Below, piece by piece: positions 32,600 through 43,190 of a stretch of DNA of 64,000 nucleotides. Origin of the DNA: Fulvia fulva. Its lineage: Eukaryota > Ascomycota > Dothideomycetes > Mycosphaerellales > Mycosphaerellaceae. The translations under genes were made by a program, and so were the position numbers. Location: NCBI RefSeq assembly GCF_020509005.1, contig NC_063014.1, forward strand, positions 4,092,001 to 4,156,000. The letters run 5' to 3'. Below the pieces are notes generated by a model. That model was not told where the DNA came from. It saw only the letters and a program-made list of their open reading frames with translations, and did no database searches. Position 1 is the stretch's first letter, and each line of letters begins with the position of its first letter.

Positions 32600-34290
32600 T
32601 ACTTCTAAAATAGGAACCGGAAATTACTAGGTACTACCTCTAGATCCTCTCTATTATTATCCTCTATTATCGGTATAGGCGAACGAGCTAAGGAGCTAGA
32701 TAGAACTATAGCCCCTCTCGGCCTCTCGGTGATCGAGCCGAATCGTAAAATACGTCTAGTCGCGATTGACTACCTAAACCGCTTAGCTACTAGAAGAACG
32801 GGAGGACTAGCTATACGACCGTAGACCGTAGGCGAGGTTACGACCGCCTCGCCCTTACCCTTAGAGTCTTCTAGGAGAGGCGTCTATACTAGAATCTCGC
32901 GGAGCTGCCTAATATAGTCGGAGGTATCGCTTAGACCCTCCTACGGCTCGTTACGGTCTAGGGTATAGCGCGGCGACATCTACCGAGGGCTACGCCGAGT
33001 CCTAGGAGCCGACTTCTTCTTAGCTAAGGCCGCGGGCTTCTTACTAGCTAAAGATACGGGCTTCTTACTACGAGGCTTCCTAGGCACCTTAGGTATACTA
33101 GCGGACTTACTAGGCTTAGTTAGTAACACGAATAAGCCGTCGTCCTCCTTATCTAAGGTGTTCTCCTCCTAGCTAGGTCTATTCGTATTAGTCTCGGCGT
33201 TCTCGCGAATAAAGGCGCGGACGTGAGCTAAGTTAGCCTTTAACGCGGCCTTTAGGTAGCTAGCGGCGTCGCGGGTAGTATAAGGCTTACGACTAACCTA
33301 GAAGACTAGACTATATATAGCTAGGGTCGGGGCGTTAATCTAAGCTAGATTACGATACTTAAACTTAGTATTCTAGAACTAACTAGACTCCGTAACCTAA
33401 GTAATATCGTAGGCCTAGGGAAGATTAGGGAAGTTAGCTACCTTACTAGGGGTAACTAGACGCTTAGAGTCCTTTGACTAGGAAGACCGCTTAGTATAGC
33501 TAAACTTAGTACGAGACCGGCTACGGTCGTAGGTAGAGTACTTACTAGTCTAGAAACAATTAGTATAGCCGCCGCGCTCGATAAAGGTAAAGTCGCCTAT
33601 AGTATTAGGCTTAGGATCCTCCTAGTCGCATTTCTCTAGCTTACTACTCGGTAGGCTAAGTTACTAGTACTTAGTAAAGGTTCCTAGCGGACGCTCGGTA
33701 TCGCCCTTAGAACGGCAGCTTTATACGTATCGCGTAGATCTAGAGCGGCCGCTATAGTAGCTAAAGACGATCGCCGCTAGCCTAGTTTATACGGTATACG
33801 GTCTAAAAGCGACAGGCTGCCTTAGAATACCGCCCTTAGGGACCTCTTCGAAGACGTCGAAGTCGGAGTCTAACGCGGCTACTAGCTTTAGAACGCCGCT
33901 AAACTAGAAGCGGCTATAGCGCGAAGGGAGTATATAAATCATCTTAAAGAATCTAGCTCCTCCGTCGATCCTTAGATACTAGCGCGCGATACGGGCTAAC
34001 TATAGCGCGATCTAATCGTCTAGCTTAATAACGTCGCGAGAGAACTAGACTTTAAACTAGAAGGCGTAGAGCCGAGTCTACTAACCGGCTAACTATCCGG
34101 TAGGTATATCCGGAACGCGCGTCTTAGTACGAACGGCGAGCCGCGGGAAGTTGTTAGATACGGCCGAAGTATAGGTGACGGTAAGGGTGTCTATCTAAGC
34201 TATTAACTCCTCGCCTTAAGAAGAGCGCGGGACAGGAGCTATAGTGAGCTATAAGGAAGAAAGGAGTCTAAAACACGTTAGTATTACTAC
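32600..34290 (-). pseudogene. Long antisense frame in gypsy-1, unknown protein
   Basis: Between the end of pol and the 3' LTR, the minus strand holds a continuous frame of ~560 codons. In my manual translation its stops are TAG or TAA only, never TGA, the pattern expected when RIP hits Trp/Gln codons. Segments include TLTVTYTSAVSNNFPRL, ARFFKMIYILPSRYSRF, KLVAALDSDFDVFEEVPKGG, ILRQPVAFRPYTV, DFTFIERGGYTNCF, a Lys/Arg-Pro-Ser basic region (KVPRKPRSKKPVSLASKK) and an acidic stretch. I recognise no domain. It is not RT, integrase or protease. It could be an accessory retrotransposon protein or a captured host gene. Confidence 0.6.
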
Positions 34291-34782
34291 GTTAACGCCG
34301 ATACCGCGGCGCGGCTTATATACCTTAATCTAATTAAGAATAAGTTAGCTAAGGCTAAAAAAGGTTAAGGAAGAAGATACCGAAGGGCGAAGAGGTTATT
34401 AAAGACTTAGTAAGCTTAAAGGTTGATGTTCGTAGTTAGATTAATTTAGAATAAGAGCGTACTTTTATACTTACGTTCTATACGAGCTACCTATTACTAC
34501 GAGCTTCTAACGATATAGGAAGGCGCGTACACGCATAAGAAGCTCGCGGCGAGGTTATCTAACGGGGTTAGTAAGCTCGTAGTAAGCTTAGGTAGTAGAG
34601 TTAAGCCGCGTAAGGCAGTTATATATACGGAGTAAAGTAAGCTAAAGGGTCGTAGGCTAGGAAGCTACGACGAAGGAAGCTAAAGCTTTAGGATCTCTTT
34701 TATTATCGATTTAAGTATATAGGCGATCAGGCTGGCCGCCTTAGGCTACTATAGGTGTCTTAGGGTCTAGTAGGGGAGGATA

Positions 34783-34890
34783 TGACGTTCTTATCCGAAC
34801 ATACCGCCGGCTTAGCGCTTAGCTTTATATTTAGAGTTTTCTTAGGTAGCTTTTCTATATCTCAGATTTATACTCACTAAGGTTCTTATA
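34783..34890 (+). repeat. Gypsy-1 3' LTR
   Basis: 108 bp, aligned without gaps to the 5' LTR. It differs at about 12 positions, all transitions and most of them CpA/TpG to TpA, in the direction of this copy being mutated. It is followed by GGTGT. Confidence 0.85.
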
Positions 34891-35267
34891 GGTGTAGGCA
34901 ATCCTTAATCACATAATCACTATTATAGAGATAGTAGGTGATCTTGCCCTAGAAACCTCTTCCTATAAACATTACTGTTTCCTTAGATATAACTTCTAGC
35001 CTAGATTTATATAACTTAAGTAGTTATAGACAATCTTTATATAATAGTCCTAGCTAGGCTAGGATAGTGTTCTTGGTCTTAAGATATACCTTAGGTAGGG
35101 CTTGAAGTAGATGCTTTAGCTTCCTTATAGGCTCTCTATAGTAAGCCTCTACTAGGTCAACTTTAGCAATCCTTCTTATAAGATTGCTAAGGTGGACCTA
35201 GGCCTGTCTAATAGTCATGCTATCTGTCATTCTAAAGTTGATCAATTCTTAAACAACTGCTATTATA
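34891..35267 (-). mobile_element. Copia-1, 5' (gag) part
   Basis: The continuation of copia-1 beyond gypsy-1. The minus strand encodes Copia gag (UBN2-type) sequence: FRMTDSMTIRQA, VHLSNLIRRIAKVDLVEAYY, then a segment ending YVIKDCLHL that joins directly to SRAKHAVRKDKL on the other side of gypsy-1. It is more RIP-mutated than the part at 26,000-27,814. It is cut off by the pogo derivative at 35,270. Confidence 0.68.
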
Positions 35268-35269
35268 TA

Positions 35270-36402
35270 ACGTGCTTTACTACCGAGCGGGCTATACTAC
35301 CGAGCGGGCTACTTTTGCTAAGAACTATACTACTTCGATAGATATAGCTATATAACCACTATTATAGCGTATATTGTCTTTAAACGAGGCCAAACTGACC
35401 TTAGCTGTCTAGGCCACGAAACGCGACGCGATAATCACGAATCGACTTGCTATAAAGGTATACGATGCGTCTCGAACTATACTAGGGTATCGATTGAATA
35501 GACGACCTCGTCGGGGTGACTACGAGCCCAATTCGAAGAAGCTTATAGAGCTAGAAGAGATAGTGATACTTAAGTATATACTCGAGCTAGATCTTAGAGG
35601 TTTCCCGCTATTAAAGGCTAGTGTACGAGCAATAGCCGATTTATTACTATAAGAGAAGGGTCTTAAGCCCGCTAGTCTTAATTAGACAGACAGGTTCATT
35701 AGGCGGTATCGTGAGCTAAAGGTTCGTATAACACGTAGATACGATTGTTAGCGAGCTCTAATAGAAGATCTAGACGTTATCGAGAAGTAGTTCTTACTTA
35801 TACGTAATATAAAGGAGAAGTATAGCATCCTTAACTAGGACACCTATAACTTCGACGAGACAGGGTTTATAATAGGTGTCATTACGTCTTAGAGCGTCGT
35901 TACGGGGTTAGAAAGGCGTAGTAGAAAGAGGAAGGTCGTTCAATAGGGCGATAGAGAGGGAGTAGAGAGATAGCGTATTAGATAGCTCTTATACGAAGCA
36001 AAATTAGTAAGCTACGTAAGTCTAACGAGGCCCTTATATAGCGGAAAGCACGAAAGCGCAAGTACATTTAGTCTAGAGGGTCTCTAACCTTCGATAAGGC
36101 GTCGCAATTAATACCTCTAGAGGATACTAGAAGGTAGGAAGTGAGTAGAGAGTCGCTAGATAGTGTTTAGCTAGTACTAAGGCTACGACGCTATAAGCGA
36201 TATAGCGAGTCGGGGTATAACGTACGCACCTATTAAGTAGACTCGCTAGATAGCGAAGAATCTGAAGAGGAATTGTCCTCCTAGTAACGATTCTATAGGA
36301 TGTCGTCGTATTAAGATACCGTCGCAATTAAAGTGGAAGTAGTATAGTTCTTAGTAAAAGTAGCCCGCTCGGTAGTATAGCCTGCTCGGTATTAAAGCAC
36401 GT
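35270..36402 (+). mobile_element. Pogo-like derivative P1 (1,133 bp)
   Basis: Flanked by TA (35268-35269 and 36403-36404). The inverted ends start ACGTGCTTTA and contain two direct copies of ACCGAGCGGGCTA. The plus strand encodes the N-terminal transposase region (NSKKLIELEEIVILKYIL, ELDLRGFPLLKASV) and the first DDE block (DTYNFDETGFIIGVI at ~35,840), then jumps to a C-terminal tail. The central catalytic part is deleted. It is RIP-mutated and non-autonomous. A 66-codon frame on its minus strand is incidental. An almost identical inverted copy is at 43191-44323. Confidence 0.8.
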
Positions 36403-36480
36403 TAATAGATATATACCTATATAGGCCGAATAGGGTCCTAGAATAGAGGAATAACAAATCTATCTATATATAGAGTTCTC
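36403..36480. repeat. Dispersed ~70 bp repeat, copy 1
   Basis: TATAGGCCGAATAGGGTCCT followed by AGAATAGAGGAATAACAAAT recurs nearly exactly at 57,240-57,285, with microsatellite-like TATA/CTAT runs around both. It may be the tail of a LINE or part of an LTR; I cannot assign it. Confidence 0.5.
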
Positions 36481-37354
36481 TATACTCTTATTAGCCATAG
36501 CGGTTGTAGTAGCGTTAAGCTACTCGTACGGAGCTATAGTTATATCGTTATTTACTATCGTCTAATTAGATAGTTAGAAATTACTATCCGAATCGCTATC
36601 CGAAAGTTACGGTTTAGTAAACCCTATCTTATTAAATACTACTAACCGGTATTCTAGCTAGTATAATTCTTACCTAAGAAGTCTTTAGTAGGTGTTAGGT
36701 TCCTACCTAAGAAGTCTTTAGTAGACGTTACGAGCTTATTAGATATACGGCTACTATTAAGCCCATTCTTCTAATCTCTCGGCCTATACTATATCTTACT
36801 CGTAATAAGCGATATCTCGGTCGTTATATTATTTAGGCTCTTTAGCCGGTTCTACCGTAGCTATATTTTTAATAGAGGTTATATACCCTACTATTAACGT
36901 TAATCGGTCGTAGAACGTAGTCTTATTAAAGAGGACGTCCTTAACTCGTATAACTCTATCTTTAAATAGGTCCTTTACGCGGTAGATAATAGTAGAGTCG
37001 TATTCTATAAGATAGTCTATAAGCGCTCTCTCTTAGAGTTTCTTACTCTTACTAGGCTAATCTAGTCTATAGATAAATACGTGTACTAGGAATCTATATA
37101 CTACTATATAACCTATATTTAGAACTTGTTCTATTACTAATTCGAGTAGGGTCTTCTAGCCTTTTAACTAGATTAGGGATCGCTAGAGTATATATACCGC
37201 TACTATAGTATATTCTAGCTAAAGCTTTTCTAGTAGCTTCGCGTAGATACGGATTATCCTACTTAATATAATAATAAGAGCTCTAGCTCTTTCCGCTAGG
37301 TCCTATATAGGCGCGTAGTCCGTGTTACGTACTATATAATCTTATTATTATTAA
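36480..37354 (-). mobile_element. Copia-3 fragment, integrase end
   Basis: Read on the minus strand through RIP stops this resembles the end of a Copia integrase and the following linker: DLAERARALI, IYAKLLEKL, then VGYITS-like and VIRVKDVLFNKTTF segments. It contains a 33 bp direct duplication starting ACCTAAGAAGTCTTTAGTA (36,672 and 36,705). It is interrupted by copia-2 at the ATTAA target and appears to continue at 43,053-43,190. It is heavily RIP-degraded and older than copia-2. Confidence 0.55.
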
Positions 37355-37588
37355 TGTTAAGAACATATAGGCCGTAGGACAAGCATATAGGTGTGGGTGT
37401 GTTATGTGACTAGATCACGTGACTAGGGTTTACTAGCCTATAGGCTAGCAAATATCCGGATACCTAGTATCTACCTATACTAACACCGGCGATACTATAT
37501 ATAGATATACGCTATCCTATTAGGTCCTTCTTCGTCTTTCGTATAATCCGCCGTCTTCTACTACTACGTAACTCGTACCTATTTAATA
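37355..37588 (+). repeat. Copia-2 5' LTR
   Basis: 234 bp, TGTTAAGAACATATAGGCCG ... CCTATTTAATA. The last TA is CA in the related copia-4 3' LTR, which supports RIP at the terminal dinucleotide. Confidence 0.85.
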
Positions 37589-37605
37589 GGTTATAAGCCC
37601 GGGTT
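37589..37605 (+). other. Copia-2 primer-binding site
   Basis: GGTTATAAGCCCGGGTT begins immediately after the LTR. Its complement corresponds to the anticodon stem-loop of initiator tRNA-Met (GGGCTCATAACC) if one CpA-to-TpA change is allowed. Half-tRNA-iMet priming is known for Drosophila copia and yeast Ty5. As written it would fit a UAU (Ile) anticodon loop. The same 17 bp occurs in copia-4. Confidence 0.6.
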
Positions 37606-37699
37606 AGTAACTCGGTGTTTCACCCTCGATAAAGTCGTATAAGAGTTATTCCTCTTTAGAACAAAGGGAAGGTAGACTAGAGGCCGCACCTGCCTTATA

Positions 37700-40600
37700 T
37701 AGGAAGCTATAGCCGTACTATAGGTATATATAAGACGTAAAAGAGTCTAGTAAGGCACTATTAGACTCCGAGTTAGGGAGCCTATACTAATACCTTAGAC
37801 AAGTAGGCGAGCTTACTAAGAAGAGTCGCTCTCCGGACATCGCGTTCGTACCGACTAACTGTTTATTCTAAGAGAGCCGTAGTGTCTTAGAAACCCCCTC
37901 TACTAAGAGAGTTACGCTATAGTATCTTAGTACTAATACAATACAGTGTCTTAGTACTAATACGATCCTTACCGACCGACTTTCCTCCTCTTCCCGGCGG
38001 ATAGCTATCCTCTCCGCTATTAACCTCGCGTTCGGTTTATCCTATTTCGATCCGATCGCGTACGACCGAATACATCCTTTTACCTAAGGGTAGCTAACCT
38101 GTCCCTTAACTTACAAAAAATAGAGAACGAGACTAGGTTTATAAGAAAGAGAGTAGTACCTATTCTAATAAGAGAGAACTACGAAACATAGTTCAAGCTA
38201 ATAAGAATACACCTAGTATCAAAGCAGGTTAACTAGGTCCTCGAAGACATTATTACGGACATTCCCGCTATAACCCTATATATAGCGACACCCTCTATAT
38301 TATCGGAGTTATCCCTTCCTTTAGATTAAGTAACAAGGAAGGCATCGTACAGACGGCACAATATAACGGCCCTATATAAGATGTACATCTGTCTGTCGAC
38401 AGATAACTAAGAGATAATATACGAGATCCGGTATACGAAGGAGTTATAGGAATAGGCTAAAGCTAAATATAAGAGAAGACTTCTCGCTACTAGAAGAAGT
38501 TTGCTTTAGTAATACACTAATTTCGTAATAACAGAGGACTAGTTAACAGATAACGCCTAGTAGGAGCTTAGCTTAATTATAAGGAGGGCTGTTTTAATCT
38601 CGCCTTAGTTCTAAGATATTAAGACTAAGGACAGAAAGATCTAGTAACTCTTAGTAGCTCTACTAGACTCAATTAGCTCAATTCGCGATCCAATTGATAC
38701 CTAGGTAAATCTCTTACTATAAGACATTCTTACAATTGTTAGGGAGAAGCAAGAATTAATAGTTTATTAAGGGACAGCTATATTTACTAAGAAGGGGTTT
38801 CTAGGGCAAGCTTACGTACTATCTCTACGGTGCTGACCATTTTATAAGCAAGTGCCTACACCTTTCTATAGCTTAGTAGGCTGTTAGGAACAAGGATAAA
38901 CTAGCTAGGGCTACCTACCCTACTAAGAGATAACCGTTACTACCTTATAGGAGGTCATTATTACTAAACCTTCGTGATATCCTTAAGGTAATAACGGACC
39001 TTATAAAGTAGATAAAGGAGAGCCGTAAGCCAAAGGCCTCCTCTAGTAAGCCTATAAGGGCCTATACGACCTAGGAAGACGTATTAGACTCTAAGATACT
39101 ATTAGAAGATAATGATATTAATAAGGTTGCCTATTCTACTATAGAAGCTCAAGGACACTATGTCGCGATCCGAGCGTACATATAGGCAACATCCCATTAT
39201 CAAAACTTGAGGCTACGTACGCTAAGAATTAGGTGACTGATTAGTTACCTATAGCCTCTTTAAGAGCAACACTTGTCCATTCTAGATAGACATATACAAT
39301 ACACAACCTGCTTTTGAAACACCCTATATAAGCCCGTACAATAACTTCCTACACTTCTAACGTGATATACTAAAGCCTCTTTAAAAGAGGAAGTGGATCA
39401 AGGTTAGGGGTGGCTATCTATAAGCTATATATACAGGAAGTGTAGTAATAGGTAGTCCTTCTAGAAAGCAAATTGTCTTAGAAAATGTCCTGTTTATTCC
39501 TAGCCTTAGAGTTAGTCTTGTTTCGTAGAATTAGTTTAGCTAACAGTTTGCTATCTAACTACCTAGTTTCACCCTAAAATCCTTGTCTAGTAAACCCGTT
39601 GTCTAGACTAAACTTCGAGGAGGAGTACCGTTTATCTACTCGATCTCGGAAATTCTTAAGCTATAGTATACTAGTATACTCTCTTAAGAACGTGACGGTA
39701 CCGCTATAGCTAATACTAAGTCCGAAGATCAGTAGGAGCTATAGTATAGAAGATATGCACACCTTAGTAAGGGACTCCTAAGAAACCTATATAGAGTCAC
39801 TAATAAGAAAGATCCTATTCCTGTTCCTTCTAAACACTAGAATTATAAGGTCTGCTCCCTTATAAATATAAGGAAGTTCAAAGGACCTACTATAGAGAGG
39901 AAAGGGGAGAGGCTGGCCCTTATCTCTATTGATATCTATAGGCCTTTTTAGGGCGTAGTCTCTAGGCTAGGATACAAATATTAGCTTGAGATTGTAGACA
40001 ACTTCTCTAGGAAGAAGTAGGTAATCCCTTTAAAGGCTAGGAGCGATGCTCCTATAGCCCTACGGGATTAGAAGGTCTAGGTAGAACGGTAGTCAAGGTG
40101 CTTTCTGTCTACGATCCGTAGTAATAGTATAAAGGAAATTCTCGCCTTACTAAAAGAGTAGGAAAAGGAGTTTAGTACTTAGATAGATACAACTAATACC
40201 TATAACTCTCTTTAAAATGGACCTATAGAAAGGTCAATTCAAGCCTCTTAGAATATAGTCCGGGCTATGCTTAAAGACTCTAGTATACTAGTTAAGTTCT
40301 AGCTAGAAGCTTTATAAGTACAGACTGTAATTAGAAACAGACTGCCTAATAGTCCGATCATTGATAGTATTACTCTTTCACTAGAAGAAGCCTTTACTAG
40401 CTAAGTACCGTTAGTCGACTATTTCCGCGTTTAGGGATACAAAGCTATAGTCTATATAGACCTAAGAGCCTAACCTTAAGGCTTAAGGAGAGACAAGTTA
40501 ATAAACCGAGGAAAAGAAGCCGTGTTTATAGGCTACTCAGAAAACACTACAAAACAATAGCTGTTCTAGGGTCCCGACATAAAAGCTATAAAAGCGTATA

Positions 40601-42800
40601 GTCACGTCGACTAGTTTAAGAATAAGAAGGGGGGAGATATAGATCTTAGTATCACCTTTACTAACTAGCCGAGTCGAGCGCTATAGCGTAATCCTATTAG
40701 GAGGAAGCCCTTTAGGGCGAAATTTTCTGATAGGGGATTATTAGAGACACCGTTACGAAGGCTAGGAGAAAATATTAAGGCGGTTTTAACACTATCGAAG
40801 GCCGATAACGGTAGATCTATACAGAACCTACCTAAGTCATCAACACTATAGCAACCGCTATTTATACAACTTCCCCCTCCCCTAAAGGACATTAGGGAAT
40901 ACTAGAAGTTTGGAGATTAGGGTACTCTAATAAAAGAAAAAGAAGATATCGTTTAGTTCGACCTATCCGAACACCTAGCGCTACCTCAGGTTGTAGGTAA
41001 CAAGAGGTTAAGGGGGGACGGAGATAATAACTCTAAAGAGTATAAGGCTAAACACTATAAGGCTCTTATCGCCTAGATGTTCCATCTAGACCCTACAATG
41101 AGCTAGGTAGAGGAGGTTCTAAACGACGTAGAAGAACATACATTTGCTACTATTAGGTAGGCTATAGCCTATTAGTAGGAAGTACTAATCCTAAAGTCCT
41201 ATAAGGTAGTCGTAGGAGACCCCGAATAGGGATATATATAGAGAGAGGTAATCGAGAACGAACTTATTGCCTTAGTAAGTAACAATACCTAGGAAGTAGT
41301 TGTACCGCTAAAGAATACGAATCTAATTACTTCTAGGTAGGTCTTTAATATAAAAAGAACGATTAGTAGAGCTATTAAGAAGTTCAAGGCAAGACTAGTT
41401 ATAAGAGGGTTTTTATAGAAATATAGGGTTGACTTCGAAGAGACCTTTATACCTATTGTTAGACATAATACTCTCCAAGTATTCAAAGTAGTAGTGTGTA
41501 AGAGAGATCTCGAGATATATCTATTAGATGTGGACAATGCTTTTACCTAAAGGAGTCTTCTTAAAGACATCTATATAATCCCACCCCTAGGAGTTGAAGC
41601 ACCTCTAAACATAGTGTTTAAGGTCCTACAAAGCCTTTATAGGCTTAAGTAAGCAGCTAGAGACTAGAACAAGCTCTATATTACGAAGCTAGAGAAGATT
41701 AGATTTATCTAGTCCTAGGTAGATCTAAGCCTACTTATTAATACGGATAGAGACCTTATAGTCCTTACCTATATAGATGACATACCTATTGTAGCTCCGA
41801 AGCTGTCAGATGTTTAGTAGTTTAAGGCTAAGCTTGGAAAAGTGTTTAAGATTAAAGATCTTAGTGAACCTACGAAGATCCTTAGAATAAGGATTATAAG
41901 AGACAGGTCCTAAGGCACTTTAAAGCTTGATTAAGGACACTATGTCCACGCTAACTTAGCTAAGATAAACATAGCTAGAGAGAAGGCTACGCTAACCTAC
42001 TTACCTATAGAGAGCTACGAGCATTTAGTACCTACGGCACCTATAGATAAGAGGTGTAACAAACAGGATTACTAGAGCTATAATAGTACCTAGATGTAGC
42101 TAATGATAATAATAAGGCTAGACTTAGCATTCCCCCTTAGAAGAATTAGCTTATATGTTGCTAATCCCTCGTAGTAGTATATAAAGGCTTTAAAGAAGCT
42201 CTCCCGATACCTACGGTCGTACCTAGACCTAGATCTTATATATAGAAAGGGAGGGGGCAATCTCTAGGGATACTCGGACTCTGACTACGCTATAGACAAA
42301 GTGGATAGAGTCTTAATTCTAGGATACGTGTAGTTCCTTTATAGATCACCTATGTCCTAGATAAGTAGGAAGTAGAAGTCTATTACAATATCAATAATAG
42401 AAGCTAAGTTTATAGCTATAAACGTAGCCGTAAAGTAGTCACAATTTCTTACTACTGTCCTTAGGGAAATGGGGTGCCTAGAACTAGTGGGAAAGAGCTC
42501 TTTCTAGCCGAGTATAAGGGCAAGCAAGGGCACTATTAACGAGCTAAGGCTAGTTAAGCTTATAGGTAACAACTAAGCCGCTTTAACACTTGTTAAAGAT
42601 GCCTATATATATAAAAGGTCAAAGCATATTAATGTTATATATAACTATATTAGACATCTCTAGTAGTAGAAGAAGATTATAGTAGACTACTACTATATAA
42701 AGGATATAGCTACTAATAGGTTAATAAAGCCCCTTAATAGCTAGTAGTTCTAAAACTTTATAAGGTAGCTCTAGCTTACGTAAAGAGATTGTAGGAGACT
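37700..42800 (+). pseudogene. Copia-2 gag-pol remnant
   Basis: Read through TAG/TAA stops it follows the Copia order gag, protease, integrase, RT, RNase H. Gag ends with TYYLYGADHFISKCLHL and a Lys-rich linker. The protease active-site segment is missing: sequence passes from TIEAQGHY to the solo LTR and then to LKPL-KRKWIKVRGGY and IGSPSRKQIVL. The integrase region carries ERKGERLALISIDIYRPF-like sequence. RT keeps YIDD. No TGA was needed to explain the stops. It is inactive because of RIP and the protease lesion. Confidence 0.72.
39161..39367 (+). repeat. Solo LTR, 207 bp family, copy 2
   Basis: Same length as the copy at 20813-21019, in inverse orientation: TGTCGCGATCCGAGCG ... AACGTGATA. 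It is flanked by CACTA and TACTA, a 5 bp duplication with one CpA-to-TpA difference. It replaces about 24 codons of the copia-2 protease relative to copia-1, so a deletion accompanied or preceded the insertion. Confidence 0.68.
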
Positions 42801-42818
42801 ATGTGGCCTAAGTAGGAG

Positions 42819-43052
42819 TGTTAAGAACATATAGGCCGTAGGACAAGCATATAGGTGTAGGTGTGTTATGTGACTAGATCACGTGACTAGGGTTTACTAG
42901 CCTATAAACTAGTAAACATCCGGACACCTAGTATCTACCTATACTAATACTAGCGATACTATATATAGATACACGCTGTCCTATTAGGTCCTTCTTCGTC
43001 TTTCGTATAATCCGCCGTCTTCTACTACTACGTAACTCGTACCTATTTAATA
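42819..43052 (+). repeat. Copia-2 3' LTR
   Basis: 234 bp, nearly identical to the 5' LTR with scattered transitions. It is preceded by polypurine AGTAGGAG and followed by ATTAA. Confidence 0.85.
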
Positions 43053-43190
43053 ATTAATAACTAAGCGGAATATCTTCCTAATAGCGGGCTCGTTATTGCT
43101 TTAGAAGTATTTAAACCTACGACTAATAAAGTTAATAAAGCTTAAGAGGCTATTAAAATAAGCTAATATATATATATATATATATCTATA
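43053..43190 (-). mobile_element. Copia-3 remnant, upstream flank
   Basis: The other side of the copia-2 insertion. With one ATTAA removed it joins 37,354 and reads on the minus strand toward the integrase segment. It ends in a (TA)n tract against the pogo derivative P2. The coding signal here is weak. Confidence 0.4.

Larger units (their letters stand above)
27815..34890 (+). mobile_element. Gypsy-1, complete Ty3/Gypsy nested in copia-1 gag
   Basis: 7,076 bp, bounded by 108 bp LTRs and a GGTGT target duplication (27809-27813 and 34891-34895; the next base is G/A, a RIP-type difference). The host copia-1 gag reading frame continues on both sides, which proves the insertion order. Plus strand: LTR, a possible TGGTAGC primer-binding core just after it (27926), little or no recognisable gag, then protease, RT, RNase H, integrase and a long charged C-terminal extension. 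A separate antisense frame occupies 32,600-34,290. A purine-rich tract (GGGGAGGATA) precedes the 3' LTR. Confidence 0.85.
37355..43052 (+). mobile_element. Copia-2, complete LTR retrotransposon
   Basis: 5,698 bp with 234 bp LTRs (37355-37588 and 42819-43052) and a perfect ATTAA target duplication (37350-37354 and 43053-43057). Plus strand: PBS, gag (~37,700-39,150), a 207 bp solo LTR nested at the protease, integrase (~39,800-40,650), RT (~41,280-42,000; LTYIDDIPIVAPKLSDV at ~41,770 keeps the YxDD box) and RNase H, then polypurine tract AGTAGGAG and 3' LTR. It is RIP-mutated throughout. Protein segments match copia-1 closely, so they belong to one lineage. Confidence 0.87.

Noticed and set aside
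36127..36327. Identical 66-residue frames in P1 and P2 as a conserved gene
   Set aside because: The frame is antisense to the transposase remnant and identical only because the two elements are copies of each other.
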